Part shown: piece after piece, positions 23,801 through 37,171 of the stretch
Position numbering within the stretch: the first letter of the stretch is position 1
Layout: every line of letters starts with the position of its first letter
Assembly (NCBI RefSeq): GCF_018691265.1
Contig: NW_024881313.1
Coordinates: 38,991,518 to 39,055,517, forward strand
Source of the DNA: Tyto alba
Lineage: Eukaryota > Chordata > Aves > Strigiformes > Tytonidae
Direction of reading: 5' to 3'
Length of the DNA: 64,000 nucleotides
Made by a program: the position numbers and the translations under genes
The notes under the pieces: generated by a model
The model's input: only the letters and a program-made list of their open reading frames with translations
Databases searched by the model: none
Told to the model about the DNA's origin: nothing

Positions 23801-26800
23801 ATGGGACATCTCTCAGTTGGCACTTCTGACCTCGTTACAGTTTCTTTCAGTCAGCTGAAACCTTATGCCATTCATTCAGTTGTAACTTGATAATCTTTTT
23901 AAAGGAAAAGACTCAAATCCTGCACTGTAGACTTGTCGAACAGGGTGGACCCAGTGACATTTCTGGGATCTAAGGAGTAAAACTAGTAAGACAAAGGGAA
24001 ATGGGAAATATTTTCCTTTTTTTCTCAGGTTCTTTGGGGCTGTATGCTGCATTGAGTATGTGGCTACTGTTTTCCCCTTCAGTCTTTGGAAATGACCATT
24101 ATATGGCATATTGAAGGGCCATACTCAATGTTGCACCATGGTAGTTTTATATATCTTCACCTACTGAATAACATTAAGCGAGAGGGCATCACGTAGTATG
24201 CACCCCTAGAACTAATAGCTTAACTCCACAGTGGTTTTGGGTAACCAATGATTTAAGGACTGTCCTGCTCTGCTTGTTTTGCTACCTGTTGCTGAGGGGT
24301 TTAGAAAATGGGAACTTGCACAAATTGGTGGACAGTGTCTTGAACGATGTTTGCCTGCTGGGATAACTCTAAGCCTGTGGATCCTCTTCCCATGAGACAG
24401 TTTTTCCTCGAGATGCTTTCTAGGATGTTTTCTTGCACTTTTTACTTAGAATTGAAACTGCTTCTCTCCCTTTAGATGTCTGCAGGCACTGGGAAAGAGA
24501 AGTGTAGGGATTGACATCGGAATAACATCGTGTAGCTGTGCATTTGTTGGAACTTCCTCGTCAAGCATGAGCAGCTTGCAAATCGAATGGCTTCCTTACC
24601 TGGTTTGCTACTTCCGAGGTCATATTTTTATAGGCAGTGGTTGTAACTCAAGCTCTGAGCTGCTTCTTGGAATTGAGGTGAAACAGTCCCAGCTTCATGA
24701 AGCATGTGTCTTGTGGAGCTGAGGAGCAGTTCTCTGCTAAATGAATATGGCTACAGCTGTGGCATCCCACAATGCTGCATCTTTACGTCCAGTCTTAAAG
24801 TGAGGCTTTGTCCCCCCAAACGTAACTCAAAATCTGTCCAGATGCTGTGAAGAACAGCTTTCACATTCAGCGAGGATTGAGCTGGTGAGGTACAGTGTGA
24901 CATAATATGTCTTTGCCCTCTGTAATCTTTTACCCCTTCCAACACCCAGGCACACAAGGGCCGATTCAATTCTTAATCTTGGTGTAGCAAAACCACCTCG
25001 TGGTTTCTGTATTTGCGTTGATCTAAATTGGGATGGCAGGAGTTCTTGAATCCAACAGCTTTAGGCTATTTTGGGTGGTGAAAATCTGCCATTGGCACTA
25101 TGGAAGGCATTTATAAGTAACAAGCTAATTATGTAAAATACACACTGTCCATTTGTTAAGATCTTCTTAAAGTTTCATAATCTAATCAGAATTTGCTATG
25201 TATAACACTTGGCTTGTTGTCCTCCCCCCTGCCTTTTTAATGGAACTTAGGTGGAGGGATCGAAGATCAATACAGGAAGGAAATGCTTTTCTTAATATTG
25301 GTTCGTTACGTGTGCCGCTCATGTTTTTTTTTAATAAAATGCATAAAGGCTTTTTCTTTAAATACTGAGCATGAATGCCTTGCTTTGAAGATGGATGATA
25401 TGCAGTCCTGTCTGCTCAGCATCGCTCATAGAATAAAGCTTTGGCTTTCCCTGGGCTATAGTACTGTGGTTAATATGACTCTTTATTCATACAGGCTCTA
25501 TATAGTATCATAAAAAAAGATGTATATGTTGAAGTCACCGAGTATTCTGAGAGTATTCACCTGAAGAATTGCCAAAGGTAGGTTTGGCTGAGGTCCTTGA
25601 TGATATTCTGTAGTCCAGTCACCTCCAAAAGATGAGTGAGGGTCCTGCCAGAAGCACAGGTGTGTTTAAGTTGTCTTGGCTATCAATTTATTCATCACCT
25701 GTGATAAGCCACAGTTACAGCATCCACTCCCCTTCCACAGAACTGTGCATGGAGTCAATCCTTTGAGGAGGGGTTGCACCATGCCTATAATGGTGTGTGG
25801 GACCTGAGCCTGTCTTGATGGTGGTGAATGGACATCAGGAGATTGATGGGAGATGTTCACAGTGTTTGTTCTTTCCCTCTTGCCCTTGATGGGACAAATT
25901 GTGGTGTGGAGGGGCAGTGTTTTGGGGCAACGTTGTTCACTGGATGGGATTGAGGGAAGGACCATGCAATGGAGTAGAGGACAGGAAGGTTTGTGATGTT
26001 GGTTGTTTTTGTGGGAACCTGTTCTAAGATACATCACCAAGAATGTAGTTTCCTGCACTGACGGTTTCCCCTTATCTGATGAGTTTGAAACCTTGGCTGG
26101 AGCTAGTTTGCTTAGCTGGAGATCTGACCATTGAAGTTTAATTTGAGGCTTGTAAAACCTCAGGACTTGCAAAGCTCCTTCAGAAAGACTTTCATGATGC
26201 ACCCTTTGTCACGGGATGGTGTTTATGCAAGAGCCTTTGAGTATTTTCCTGTTGAGTTTTGTAAGGAATCAGCCTCTGTGTTCAGAGTTCATTCCCACAG
26301 TCTCTGTTAGGGCTCAGAACAAGGATAAACTTCTACCATCCCATCCCCATAATGTCTCTCATGCATCCCACTCTCTCCAGTGCCCAGAAAGTTTGTTTTT
26401 TCACCTGTTTAGTTTTTAAACCTGCCATGAGGATAATATGACATTAGAGTGGAAAAGCTATCGCTGCTGTGCAGGGGAGGAATTGCAGAGCTGTAAACTG
26501 CTCCCAAAATAGATCAGATGAGGTGTCAAACCGCCCAACCATCTAAATACTCTACGAGTTGACCTCCGTGCGATATATAATAGGGGCTGGGTAAAATGTT
26601 TTGAGGGGAGGGGGAGGTGAAAACCCCCTTCTGCCTGAATCTGCATGTTTGTTTCTAGAAGTTGTCATTTGTCCAGAAGTCGATTAGGAGCCAGCCTCTG
26701 CTTCCAGCTGGGACCTCCAGGTCCTGAATATAGAAGCTGGGGCTGGGAGAGGAGGAAGAAGCTCATTCTCCAATTGTTTTTTCTGTTCCAGCGAACTCGA

Positions 26801-27240
26801 GGAGCTCACTGCATTCTCCCTGCTTCCCTCAGCAGCTCAATTTCAACCCCCCAACTTCTGAGATTTGTGTCAGCTGTAGAGTAACTTTTATTTTCTCTTT
26901 AGCTGCTGTGCTACTTGAGTGTGTCTGTGTGCAAAGGGATATCTCCAGGCAGCAAGGGAAGCTGCTGCGTTGGCTACAAGGAGTTTCTTCCCTGGCTGCC
27001 AATCTTTGTGGTCTGGGCAAGGGCAGCTATATAACTGCAGCATCTGCTGAGAACAGACCGGGCAGTGTTTGGGAAGGACAGCACGAATTTATCCGACAGA
27101 CGGGAGGGGAAAAGGAACAGACCAGGTCTTGCTGTATGATGCGTGCTGCAGAGCTGCGAAGCCTTTATCTCCCGAATTTTAAACAAAAGGGTTGGCTGGG
27201 GTGTTAGGGGGACAAATGGGCAATTCATTACCGAGTCAGA
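14900..27240 (+). other. WNT9A: WNT9A intron 1, middle part: no gene found
   Basis: Single-copy-looking, moderately AT-rich intron. It has poly-T tracts at 15011-15023, 15450-15475, 15972-15991, 20252-20321 and 22002-22024, and a small triplicated motif at 16541-16590. I see no coding exon, RNA gene or recognisable transposon. Short frames on both strands look like chance. Some of it may be conserved enhancer sequence, which cannot be judged without alignment. Confidence 0.6.
20252..20321 (+). repeat. T-rich compound tract
   Basis: Poly-T blocks of 10, 17 and 21 bases separated by TTG and GTTGTTGTG steps. Confidence 0.85.
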
Positions 27241-27249
27241 TGGGTTCCC

Positions 27250-27565
27250 TGGCAGGGACGGGTGGGAGAGACTGACACTGACACATGGCTGGCTGCTCTG
27301 CCGCTGGAGCCGTGCGAGGCATGCCCACGTCCCGGCACGCCGAGGGCCGCCGTGGGTGGGAGGTTTGCTGGGGACGTGGAAGGATGACTGCTGGGACGGC
27401 GGAGGTGGGCTTGCCAAAAGCCAACGCGACAGCTTCTCCGGGGAAAGAACGGGGTGGATTGGATGTACGAATCCGTCGGCCCCGTGTTGTCGCTGCTGGG
27501 TCGGTCCTTGCTGTTGGAGAGGGCAGGTGGGTCAAATGCTGTGGCCGAGGCCAGGTCCTGCGTGG
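27250..27565. promoter_or_regulatory. Intronic CpG-rich cluster in WNT9A intron 1
   Basis: By eye, some 25 CpGs fall within about 300 bases, in an intron that is otherwise CpG-poor; the densest part is CACGTCCCGGCACGCCGAGG at about 27329-27348. It ends where the CR1 fragment begins. There is no TATA element or WNT-like exon nearby. It could be an enhancer, an alternative or lncRNA promoter, or a young GC-rich insertion. Frames through it (for example 27285-27776) are not recognised proteins. Confidence 0.45.
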
Positions 27566-27569
27566 CATC

Positions 27570-27905
27570 GTGCAGGTGCTGAGAACGCAGCTGCCGTACA
27601 GGGTCGAACCGAAGGTTTCTTCAGCCAGGCCTGGATATCTGGTGAAGCCAAGGAGAAATGGGACGAGTGATGTGTCTCCTGGCATGTCCTGCCTGCTCCT
27701 GGCTGTCAGTGGTTTAGAGGCTTCCGAAGCCAGAGGCTGTGTTCAAACCCTCATGTTTCATCACCCACCTGGGTGAACCTCCCTTTCCTGAATTCGTCTA
27801 ATCCCTTTTGGAGTCTATTCATAGTTTTGGGCTTCACAACATCCGGTGGCAGTGAACCTTGCAGTTTAATGATGTGCTGTTTGGATAAAAGGCTCTATTC
27901 TCAGA
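27570..27905 (-). mobile_element. CR1-type LINE 3' fragment (decayed)
   Basis: Read on the minus strand, the segment follows the 3' part of amniote CR1 LINEs: AACTGCAAGGTTCACTGCCA, then GGATGTTGTGAAGCC, CAAAAGGGATTAGACGAATT, a CTCTGGCTTCGGAAGC block, and AACCTTCGGTTCGACCCTGT followed by ACGGCAG, corresponding to the family's 'dACCTTTGGTCTGACCCAGTATGGCAG' ending (family phrase recalled from memory). It is short, diverged and non-coding. Its orientation is antisense to WNT9A. The exact subfamily and edges need a repeat library. Confidence 0.7.
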
Positions 27906-28840
27906 GCGTCTAGCATTTATTACTTTTTTTTTTTTTTTTTTTTTCTATTTTACTTTTTCTGCCGTGCCTGGCCTAAGTGAAAAGGTCTGATCCCTGTGTT
28001 GCCCTGAGCAAAGTGCTCCCTGTGGAGCCCCCAGCCTTGGGCAGATCTGCAGGGCTTCGTTAGGCTTCACGTCAGAAGCATGAGCTGTAGAGAGCCAGAA
28101 GGATGGATTTTTGGGAACTGGAACTGCCCTTGGGAAGGAGTGCCCTTGCCCCATGAGTGATGTTTTCCAATGCTGCCTTTGTAAACCTGCTGGAATAAAT
28201 CTCAAAGCAGCAGCAGTGCATAAAGCACAACGAACAAACATCTATGGGTTTGTTTTTTTTTTTTGGTCCTCTGCTTAGATTTCAAATGCTAAATATCCTT
28301 TCCTATGTGCGACTCTCCCCAGCCAAGGGAAGCTACTGAGAAAGACCATGAACTTGGATTTTCTTCTCTTGGAACAAAAAACCAAAACTATTGCTGCAGG
28401 TTTATAGCACAGATGACTTTTCTGGCTTTTAGGAATTCAGGCTTCATGGTAAGAGCAGATGTAACAGTTTGCATATGGCTCAACTCTTTGTTGCAAGAAA
28501 ATCATGCCATTGAGCACCTGGCCTGTTTCTTTTGGTCTGATGTTTTTAAAATCTGGTATAAATTCTTTTGCTATATTTGTGTGATTCATTACATCTGTGG
28601 TCTTCTGGTCCTCAATCCAACCAAAAACTATTCAAAAGCAAGGTGGTGAGAGGGAAGATTATGTGTATTTTCTGTAAGTGTGCTTTAGAAATGCCCCTTG
28701 TTTTCTGTGTCATGGAGAGCTGTTAGGCGCAATTCTGGATTAAAATTAACTACTCTAACCCCATGTCAGGGATGGAGCTGAGATGTTTTTTACTACTGCA
28801 GGGATTTGAGATCCTGGGATATCAGGATTTTCAGCAGTGT

Positions 28841-29065
28841 AAAAAAAAAAAAAAAAACAAAAAAACAAAAAACAAACAAACAAAACAAAACAAAACAAAA
28901 ACACAAAAACAAAAAACCCCCCAACAAACCAAACCAAAAAACCCCTCCACATGCCTCCCCCCCCCAAAAAAAAACCAAACCAAACCAAACAAAAAAAAAA
29001 AACAAAAACAAACCACCAAAAAACAAAGCAAACAAACAACACCCCCAAAACCCCAACTCCCCCTA
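28841..29065 (+). repeat. Long A-rich (CAAA)n/(CAAAA)n/(CCAAA)n simple repeat
   Basis: About 225 bases made almost only of A and C. It begins with A17, passes through CAAAA and CAAACAAAC repeats, and changes to CCAAACC and AAACCCC steps. It is the main poly-A-type tract on this strand and runs opposite to the general poly-T bias. Lysine- or phenylalanine-rich frames through it are artefacts. Confidence 0.85.
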
Positions 29066-30114
29066 CCTTGTGATAATTTTGTTTTTCTGTTGCAAGGATG
29101 TATTACTATAGAGCAAAGATATGTTGTGCATGTGTACATCACCCAACAATTCATCCTATCATGGAAAATATTCTGAAAACCTTTCTCTTTCCTCCCTCCA
29201 CAGCATGTGGGGCTTAATGGGTTAAACCAAACCCTTATTTTCTCCTCTGGGCTTCTTTCTTCATCTTCTTCCATCTCATTGCTCCCCACTTAACTGCTTC
29301 TCTGCACCAAAACTTACAGCTACGCGTTACCTACGGTATAGTGGGACTCATGCCAAAAGAAATGATGTTAAGCTAAAAAAAATAAATAAAAATAAGTAGT
29401 GGCTGGGATGAGGAGTGTAGTGGTGGTTTGTGGGGAAGGGGTCTGGTGGGGGTCCAGGAGCTGTCCAGCTGGGGAGGGGGTAATTCCTGGCACAGGCTGC
29501 CAAGGGCAGAGCTAATGCCTTCTTAAATCAGGAGTGAAAGCCCCTGTTGCTGCCTGGCCCGTGCATTCCACTGGCACCGCGGTTCACCGGCTGGTTTTAA
29601 GTTGGGTTGAAAATCCTTTGTAAATCTCACTGATTGCCATTTCATTCTTGAGAGGATGAAGGGGAGAGGAAACAACCTTCCCCTCCTCTTTCCCCCTGCT
29701 CCCCACCTCCTTTTTCCACCTCTGCTCACTTATGGGCAAAATGGGTTGTTCCAGTGGAATTAGGTTGCTGGCAGCTCTTGGGGCCAAGCTACCTGGGACC
29801 TCCCAGCCAAGGGCAGCTAATAAGTCACTGAGTTGTAAAAACTGAACACCCCCTCCTCAAAAACCCAGCAGTGTTTTTCTAAAGGTGGTTTGGTGCTGGG
29901 AACTGTTCAGCACAAGCCACAGGAATTGCAAGGGAGTATTGCAGACGCCTGTAGAGCTGGTCCTGATATTTGCCCTCCTGCCGTATCGTTTTCATGCTGA
30001 TGAATCTTAATGCTGCACCTCTGAGATATTTGCCTAAAATATAAATGTCCCTTGCTTTGGAGGACTGGAAACTCCCTGAATAAGGTTTGTTGTAAGGAGA
30101 GGAGAGAAAGGAGG

Positions 30115-30200
30115 AGTAGTAGTTGAGTGTTGTGATTCAGGCACACCACCAAGGGCTCAGAGACCCAAGTTTGATTTCTTCCTCTGCTGTGGGGTTTCTC
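30115..30200 (+). mobile_element. Possible tRNA-derived SINE head
   Basis: The order GTGATTCAGGCAC, GGGCTCAGAGACCCAAGTTT and GATTTCTTCCTCTGCTGTGG resembles the tRNA-derived head of MIR-type SINEs, with the AAGTTTGATTTC segment in the place of a polymerase III B box. The match is weak. Confidence 0.3.
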
Positions 30201-31594
30201 TGTCACTGCTCCTGCCCTCCTCACTGAGAGAAGGGAAGGCAACGCTTCCTTACTTCAGTGGAGTGCAATTAGCTGTAATTCATAACCTAGGCAGGTCTTC
30301 TGCCTTGCACGGGTGCGAAATGCTGCCGCAGCTTGAAGTATTTGCTTGTGGTGCTTCTGGTTGCCACAATGCAAAAATAGCTGCTTCTCATGACACCTTG
30401 GTCCCATAGGCCCAACGCAGGAATGCACCATACCGAGAACATCTCCAGCCCTCTGCATTGGAACTGAGTCATGTTGTTGCTCATTCACTCAAGTATTTTT
30501 CCTTTGGTTGCTAAATTTTGCCCTCATATACTATGTGCCAAACTTTTTTTGGTAATTTGTACAGAAGCTGAGGGCATGCTTTGGCAGGAACCTGTATGGA
30601 AGCTTATTTATACACAAACAACCATCCCGTATCTGGGAGACAACCATCCGGGTCTTTCTCCATTCACAGAAAAATTCCTTTTGAATTGATGTGACAACTC
30701 ATTTATAAGGGTATTGGGGTCCAGCTCTCTTAGTGCAGGATATCTGTCCTGGGGAGGGGGGAGGATTTCGCTTGCTTGGACTGCTGTACTCAGCAGCCCG
30801 GGAGAAAGTCCCTTGACTTCTGTGTGAACTTCAGCTAAGGCTAAAACAGGAAACCTGAGCATAAATTATCTCTGTGGTAGCACCTGAGCTTGAAAAGAGC
30901 TTAATAACTTGGGATCACATGTGAGCTGGAAGCATTCAGGAGAGCACTGTTGGAAAGGGAAGAGCTGCAGACTTGCAGCAGCAATTTCTTACTTCCAGAA
31001 GCAGCTATTAGTTCTCTTTCTTTCACCACCGAAAGTAACTCTTGATAGGACCCTAGCGCCTGGCAGGTATGTGTCTTCAACAGCAAGATGCCATTGTTTA
31101 TGGAGAATGACATGGGGAGCAAAAAAGAGAGGTGAGCACAAAGCAGAGTTGGTTGGGAATGACCTTGAAGGAAAAGAACTAGCACGTGCAAAAAGGGGCA
31201 GTGGTCTGTGAATGATGACAAGGGGAGGAAGCATTGCAAAGTGTCAGGATAGGAGTTTTAACAAATCTGGTTTTGATTTCTAGGTGGAGAATAGGCTGTT
31301 CAGCTGTCCTGTAAAGCCCTTGATGGACTACATTTTCTCAGGCTGGGAGAAAGACTTTTCCTCCTGTCACCTTGTTTAACTCCCACAGTGTCACGGTACC
31401 ATGCCAGAGGAGATTGGGGGAAAAATTACACTGCTGAAGGGTTGCACTAGAAGAAATTAATAACTCTAGCAGAGCATTCTTCATAAAGGGTCTTAACACT
31501 TGCTGGGATGTCATGATATTGTGGAAGTGGATAAACTCTTGCTGAGGTTTGGAGAATAACTTGCACTATTTTTTTGTGAGGACTTATGGGCATA

Positions 31595-31626
<32 letters not shown>

Positions 31627-34600
31627 CATGTATATACATTAGCTGAAGTAAGAAACCTTTGGCTTTGTAGCTCAGGGAATGGCAGAGAATTTTGAAACTA
31701 GCATGTTTGGCTTTGGATTTTGTGGTCTAAGCAAGGCAGCAATAGACATATATGCCTGAATGCTGGGGTGAACAATGTGTCTTGGAGCAAAAATACTTAG
31801 TTCTGGCTTTGAGGCATAAAAAGAAAATAGAGAACTAATTTTTTAGTAGCAAAGATTGGGAAGTCTTCTCTTATCCCAAATAATTTTGGAGTCTATCAAT
31901 GCTTCTGACAGCTCTGGGAAGAGCAGAACTGAGGTTGGTGAGTGCTCTTCAGATATATTGAGTTAGTATGAGCACAGTGGTGGCACTTGTACCTGTGAAC
32001 ACTTAAACCCAAACAACACAGTGCAGAATGAGACAGTTGGTTCTTCAGTGGCCAACTTTTGCTCCAAATATGAAGTCTTCATCACTCACCATGGAATTCA
32101 GAGTTTTCTTGGGCTTTTGGCTTCTTATACTTCAAATGGCAATTAGCCTTTGTAGGATAGAAGAACCATGGTAAATCAATTTAGGAAAGATTCTTCACAG
32201 TGCAGGAGTGTGGTTGGATAGGGGGGGGCAACTGAAGGTTGTTGGATGCAAAAAATAACAACATAGGCTTGGTGTCCATCGTAACTCAGTCTGACTCCTT
32301 GAGTTGTGGGGTCATTGATTTAGGTATTGCCGTGAAGAAGGTTAGTGTTCAAGTTGTCAGCTTTTCAGAAACTTTTTGTAATTATTAAAAGAAAGGCAAG
32401 AGAAATGGTGGAAAGTGAAGAAAAAGGGTTGGGAGAGTAGCAATACTGCAAGAAACATGTTCATGCAATAAATGAAAATAGGATCAATTTGGTAGTTGTG
32501 CAGATGTACCAAAGATAAATCTCCTGAGAGAGGAGGAAGTGCTGGGTTAGGAATGCAATATTTCATCAGGCCTGTCATTCCAGGTGGGTACAGCAGAGAC
32601 ATTTCCTTGCAGGAAAGCAGCTCACCTTGGCTTGTGTCTCTGGCGGCACTTGCAAAGGAAACTCTTGAGCATGTCAAAAATAAGAGTGCACTCACAGGTC
32701 TATGCAGCCACCTTCTGTCTCATCCCCCTCAAATTCTCATTAGGAAAATTCCCAGTTAAACCCAGGGACACTGAAAGAGTGAGCTGATGAGGAAATAAAA
32801 GATCTTGACTTCTGAGATGAGCTGAAAGCAGGACTCATCTTGACTTGCCTCTATGGAAGGGCAGTAATTCCATGGTGTGACAGACAAAACGTGGCTATGC
32901 AGCCATCGGTGTGAGTTGTGTGGAGGCAGGGGCTGTGTTTGGTATCTCTCCCAAGCCTGGGTGATTGGAGTCTGAACTCCAGGAAAACAAAGCAAATAGC
33001 AATGTTTGACATGAACTTCACAACCAAGGCAGCCGAATGCCACTAATAAAGTATGTGTAAACCGAATATGTCTTGCTATTTGCATCTGGAGATAATAAAC
33101 CTTCTGGTTTTCTGGCTTCAAACTAGTGACAGACTGAACTGGAGGGAGGATACGGCAAATGATCTTGCAAAGGTTCCTCTCAGCGAGGTGGGGATGGCAC
33201 TGAGGAGCCTGGTCCTTCCTGAGGCCTGGACGGTACAAGTGTGCCACTCAGAATTCAGGCAAGGTGCATGGAAGATTAGGTCAAAGTCTGAAGCAGAAAC
33301 AGCCTCTTGACTTTGTAGATTCGTATTGCTCTGATAGAGGCCAGAGTTAATTTCCAGAGAGTTAAAGCTTCCTGGGTGGTGTGCAGTGAGGTTTTTTGGT
33401 CTCTCTCCAGGCTCCTAATGGACAAACACACCTTCATCTCATGCTCAGCCCCCTCAATCCAAAATAATACAATTGGACAGGGTGCTGGCTGGCAGTTTAA
33501 TCATAACAGTTGTGGATTGGATGTGTATAAAATAAAAAACACCCCCCCTTCTTCCCAAAAAATTTCCTTAGAAGGAACAGCTCAGTCTTTGTGAGGAGCT
33601 GAGAAAGCATCCGACTCTGACACCGTTGCCTTACGGGACCTCACTCAGCCTAGGTTGCATAAAAGAGCTTTATAGGATTATAAAGGTTCCATGCAGCGGC
33701 AGCTCCAAGGCAGCATTTCAGGTGGGGGCACCGGCTCTCCTTGGCTCTGCCTGTGCTTGTTTATTATTGATGCCACGCTCTGAGAAATGCCACCTCACCC
33801 CCCTTCCCGGGGCTGCTGGAACGTGTGTGCAGACCTGAGGCTGCTTCATCGGTCCCCCCTCTGCTGAAACGGGCACTCATCCAGCTCTGGGGGAGGAGGG
33901 AAAACGTATGTGTGCGTGCCCATGTGCTGCTTTTGCCCATGGAGGTCTTTACCTGGAAGAGCTTCATTGCTTGTTGGCTAGGAAAAGCTCCTTTTCCCTG
34001 AATTTACTTCTCGTCTTGTCCTGGAGATGCTTTCCTCTGATTCAGACCAGTCAGTGAAATTAGTTCGAGCAGCAAGGCAGACAGTGACGGACGGGTCTCT
34101 GTTCAGCATCTGTGTTGCATGGCTCGTTTTTCACCAGTTTGGACTTTCACGTCCCCTTTTCTCTAATGGGTGAGGGCAGAGATGGGTCAGGAAACAGAAG
34201 GTGGGAAGATGTGTTATTCTGACTTCTCTGTAGGACATCGTGTTGGTGTCTTGTCTTCGGGAGGTTTTCTCAGGAAGGGGTGAAGCAGGTGTCTGCGTGC
34301 TGGCCCAGATTTATCAGACCACTGTGGCCATTATCCACGTGTCCCTGATATCAGAGCTGGTGAACTCCTACCTAAGCCTTTTGCACAGAGCAATCAATAT
34401 GGACGTTGATGACAATTAGTCCATTTAATGCTTCAGTTCTCTATTTCCCAGGACTTTCTATCCACTAGTTCTAAGTGGCTGCTGAAGACCTGTCCTCTGG
34501 TACTCTGCAGCACCACGAATCCTATTTTCTACCTTCTCCCTATCCCTGGCTCTTTATTTTGTTTTTTATTTAGGTGACTTTTATGGGAGACACCTGCAAT

Positions 34601-36911
34601 TGGGCTGTGCTAGCAGCAAGTTTTGCAAGGCTGATCTGTGGGAAACCACACTTTGAAATACCTCAAAGCTAAGCACCTAAAGGGGGAGGGTGGGGTTCAA
34701 AATCACCAATTGGTCTGCAGAAATCTCCAGGTAGGATCAATTCCTGTATCCCTCCTCACTGTGATAGCCATCTGCTACACAATACTTGGAGCTTTTGTTT
34801 TCCAGAACATTTAGCTGAACAGTACCTGCTCAGTTGGAGAGGTAAATTGGGGAGGGGGAGCTGTAGAAAATGCTTTTATGCCTCCCTCTCTCTTCTTTGC
34901 CAGCTGCGGATATCTCTTGCACCAACTGTGAAAGCTTGCAGGAATGAACCTTCAGAGCAGAAGTAATGATGAAGGCCAGGAATGAATGTCCTGGAGGTTT
35001 TGTTTCAGGTATTTACTGCTGTGAAGCTCAGAGCAAAGCCACCTTTTTCATGAGCAAACCTGCTCAGAGCTTCAGTTAACAAGGCACCGAGGCTGGGTGA
35101 TGTCCTGTCTCCTTGGGAAGCAGTTGAGACCAAGTCCACACTCTGTCCCAGTGGAGGCAGAGCCAAAACTTAAGGGTTAACATTTGTCAGTGCTTCAGAT
35201 GCAGCTTGTTGTTTGGCTTTTTGGATGTTTTTATCAAATTTGGGGAGCAGAATTTTGGAGAAAAAACCCCTATTATTGTGGAAACTTACACTGGGTTACA
35301 TTAGTTTTCCATGTTTCCCACAAATCACTCTGACTCTTCATGTTTACCACTGCTGTTTTTTTCCTGGAAATCCTAACACTTCTGACTGAAACTTGAAGGA
35401 GAGCATTTCCCCGCGCATCTCTTTGTTCTCCTAAAAATCCAAATTGAGCCTTTTTTTTTTTTTTTTTTTCCTCTTTCTTTTAGACTTCTGATGTTAAATC
35501 ACCTCATCAAATTATCAGTTAGTGATTGAACCTGTACTGGATGTTGCTGGTTGTGGCTCAGGTCAGGATTTTGTGGCAATTGCGCAAGGAGGTTTGGGAG
35601 TTAAAGTATCCTAGCTGCTCGCCCTTGGGGACTGTGCTCCTGGCAGGTTGCATCCCACTGATTAGAGAAATACTCATCAAAAAAAAAAGGAACAAAACAA
35701 AACAAAAAAATCACTGCTCCTGCAAGACAGATGGGGTTTTAAAGGGTTTTCAGGATTCATCTGCATTCAGTGAAGGGGGATGAGTGTGTGCTCCCCTCCT
35801 GCCCATCACCCCGTTTCCCCCGCTGGTCCTGCAGCAATGGAGATGTCTGAGCCTGCGACCCATCCTCGCCTGTGCAGGACTGCAATTTTCCAGCACGTTT
35901 TCAATTCTAGCTTTAGGCAATTCTTCCTTTTTGGCTGGGGAAACGTGCCTTCCAGGTCCTTCGAAACCCTGCATAGTGATTCCCATTGACTGCGTGGACT
36001 GGCACCTAGCCGAAAAAGGGCAGAGCCAGGAGAGTGGGGTGCGGGCAGCCTGGCCAACAAACCGCTCATGAGCCCAGCAGATGTTTCTGCAGCCTCTCTG
36101 CTCCCTGGGGCTGATGCCAGCCTGGTCCTTTTCCAGCAGCTTGTCACTTGACACCGGGAACAGTACGCTGGCTTCTTTTGTTGCACATTGTACGAGTCAA
36201 GGACCTTGTGCTTGGAGAAGGCAGGGGAGGGGAGAAGGCGACGGGACACAAATGTCTTCAGGTCAATTTTTAGGTTTTGAGCTTGTTCTGCCTTGTAAAA
36301 GCTTTTGGCAGTATCGCCTGGAAAGTGTATCCTGCTCTCCAGCCTCAGGCTGTGGCTCGCTAGGTTTTATGTCAGGATCTCTTCTGCGGAGGGCAGGGTG
36401 GCTGTACGTGCTTTCTCACTTTCGTCCCTTGGGGTCTGGTGGGACAATCATCCTCTATCCCTTCCCAAGCCAGTTCTGGCTCTGCTCGATGTCCTAAAAT
36501 GATTTTTTTTTTTTTTTTTGTTGTTGTTTATGTACACGAGAGCGACTGTAGTGCTTTTGTATTTTTGCTGGTTTCCAAAGGTCATGCGGTTGGGTACCTT
36601 CAAGATTTCTTTCCTGTTTCAGTTTTCAGCACAGTCCTGTGGTGCAGATTGCCAAGGTCTTATGTCCAAACAAGCTCTGTGAGAGTTGGTAGAGAACATA
36701 AATCCAGGTATTTCTTCTTGCCCTTCTCTTGCTCCCACCTTGCACACGCACTGCAGAGAGCCTCGCTGTAAAACCACTCACCTTGCCCAGACATCAGCAA
36801 GCCCCCATGGGTGCTCAGCCAGGGAGGGACCTGATCCCACCGTGGCCCCCATTTCTACTAAGGGCTGTATTTCTCTCTTCTCACCGCTGTGCCCCCTCTG
36901 TTCCTCTGCAG

Positions 36912-37171
36912 GCTGACGGGGAACGAACCCCTGACCATCCTCCCTCTGACCTCAGAAATGGAGGAAGCTGCCATCAAAGCCCACTACAAAGTCTGTGACC
37001 GCCTGAAGCTGGAGAAGAAGCAGCGCAGGATGTGCCGGCGGGATCCCGGCGTGGCCGAGACCCTGATGGAGGCCATCAGCATGAGCGCGCTGGAGTGTCA
37101 GTACCAGTTTCGCTTCGAGCGCTGGAACTGCACCCTCGAGGGTCGCTACCGGGCCAGCTTGCTAAAGAGAG
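36912..37171 (+). CDS. WNT9A: WNT9A coding exon 2 (N-terminal Wnt domain)
   Basis: This exon encodes the rest of Gly32 through Arg118, plus the first base of Gly119. Acceptor CTGCAG ends at 36911; donor GTGAGT starts at 37172. It begins [12 protein letters not shown] and carries the Wnt landmarks C60, the [12 protein letters not shown] block (C73) and [15 protein letters not shown] (C94, C105). Asn104-Cys-Thr is the conserved N-glycosylation sequon. These cysteines form disulfides in the N-terminal helical (saposin-like) domain that carries the lipid-bearing loop. The phase 2 entry and phase 1 exit join exons 1 and 3 without a frame break. No stops or frameshifts are seen. Confidence 0.97.

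Larger units (their letters stand above)
27910..36911 (+). other. WNT9A: WNT9A intron 1, 3' part: no gene found
   Basis: Ordinary intron up to the exon 2 acceptor. It holds a long A/C-rich simple repeat (28841-29065), a possible tRNA-derived SINE scrap near 30120-30200, and poly-T tracts at 27924-27944, 28253-28264, 31600-31626, 35451-35469 and 36503-36519. No coding exon is recognised before 36912. Confidence 0.6.

Noticed and set aside
27143..27776. Open frames on both strands through the CpG-rich patch and CR1 fragment
   Set aside because: Low stop-codon density follows from high GC content, and the right part is LINE 3' UTR sequence. No known protein is seen.
28755..29289. Lys/Asn-rich (+) and Phe/Trp-rich (-) frames
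   Set aside because: They translate the A/C simple repeat; not genes and not membrane proteins.
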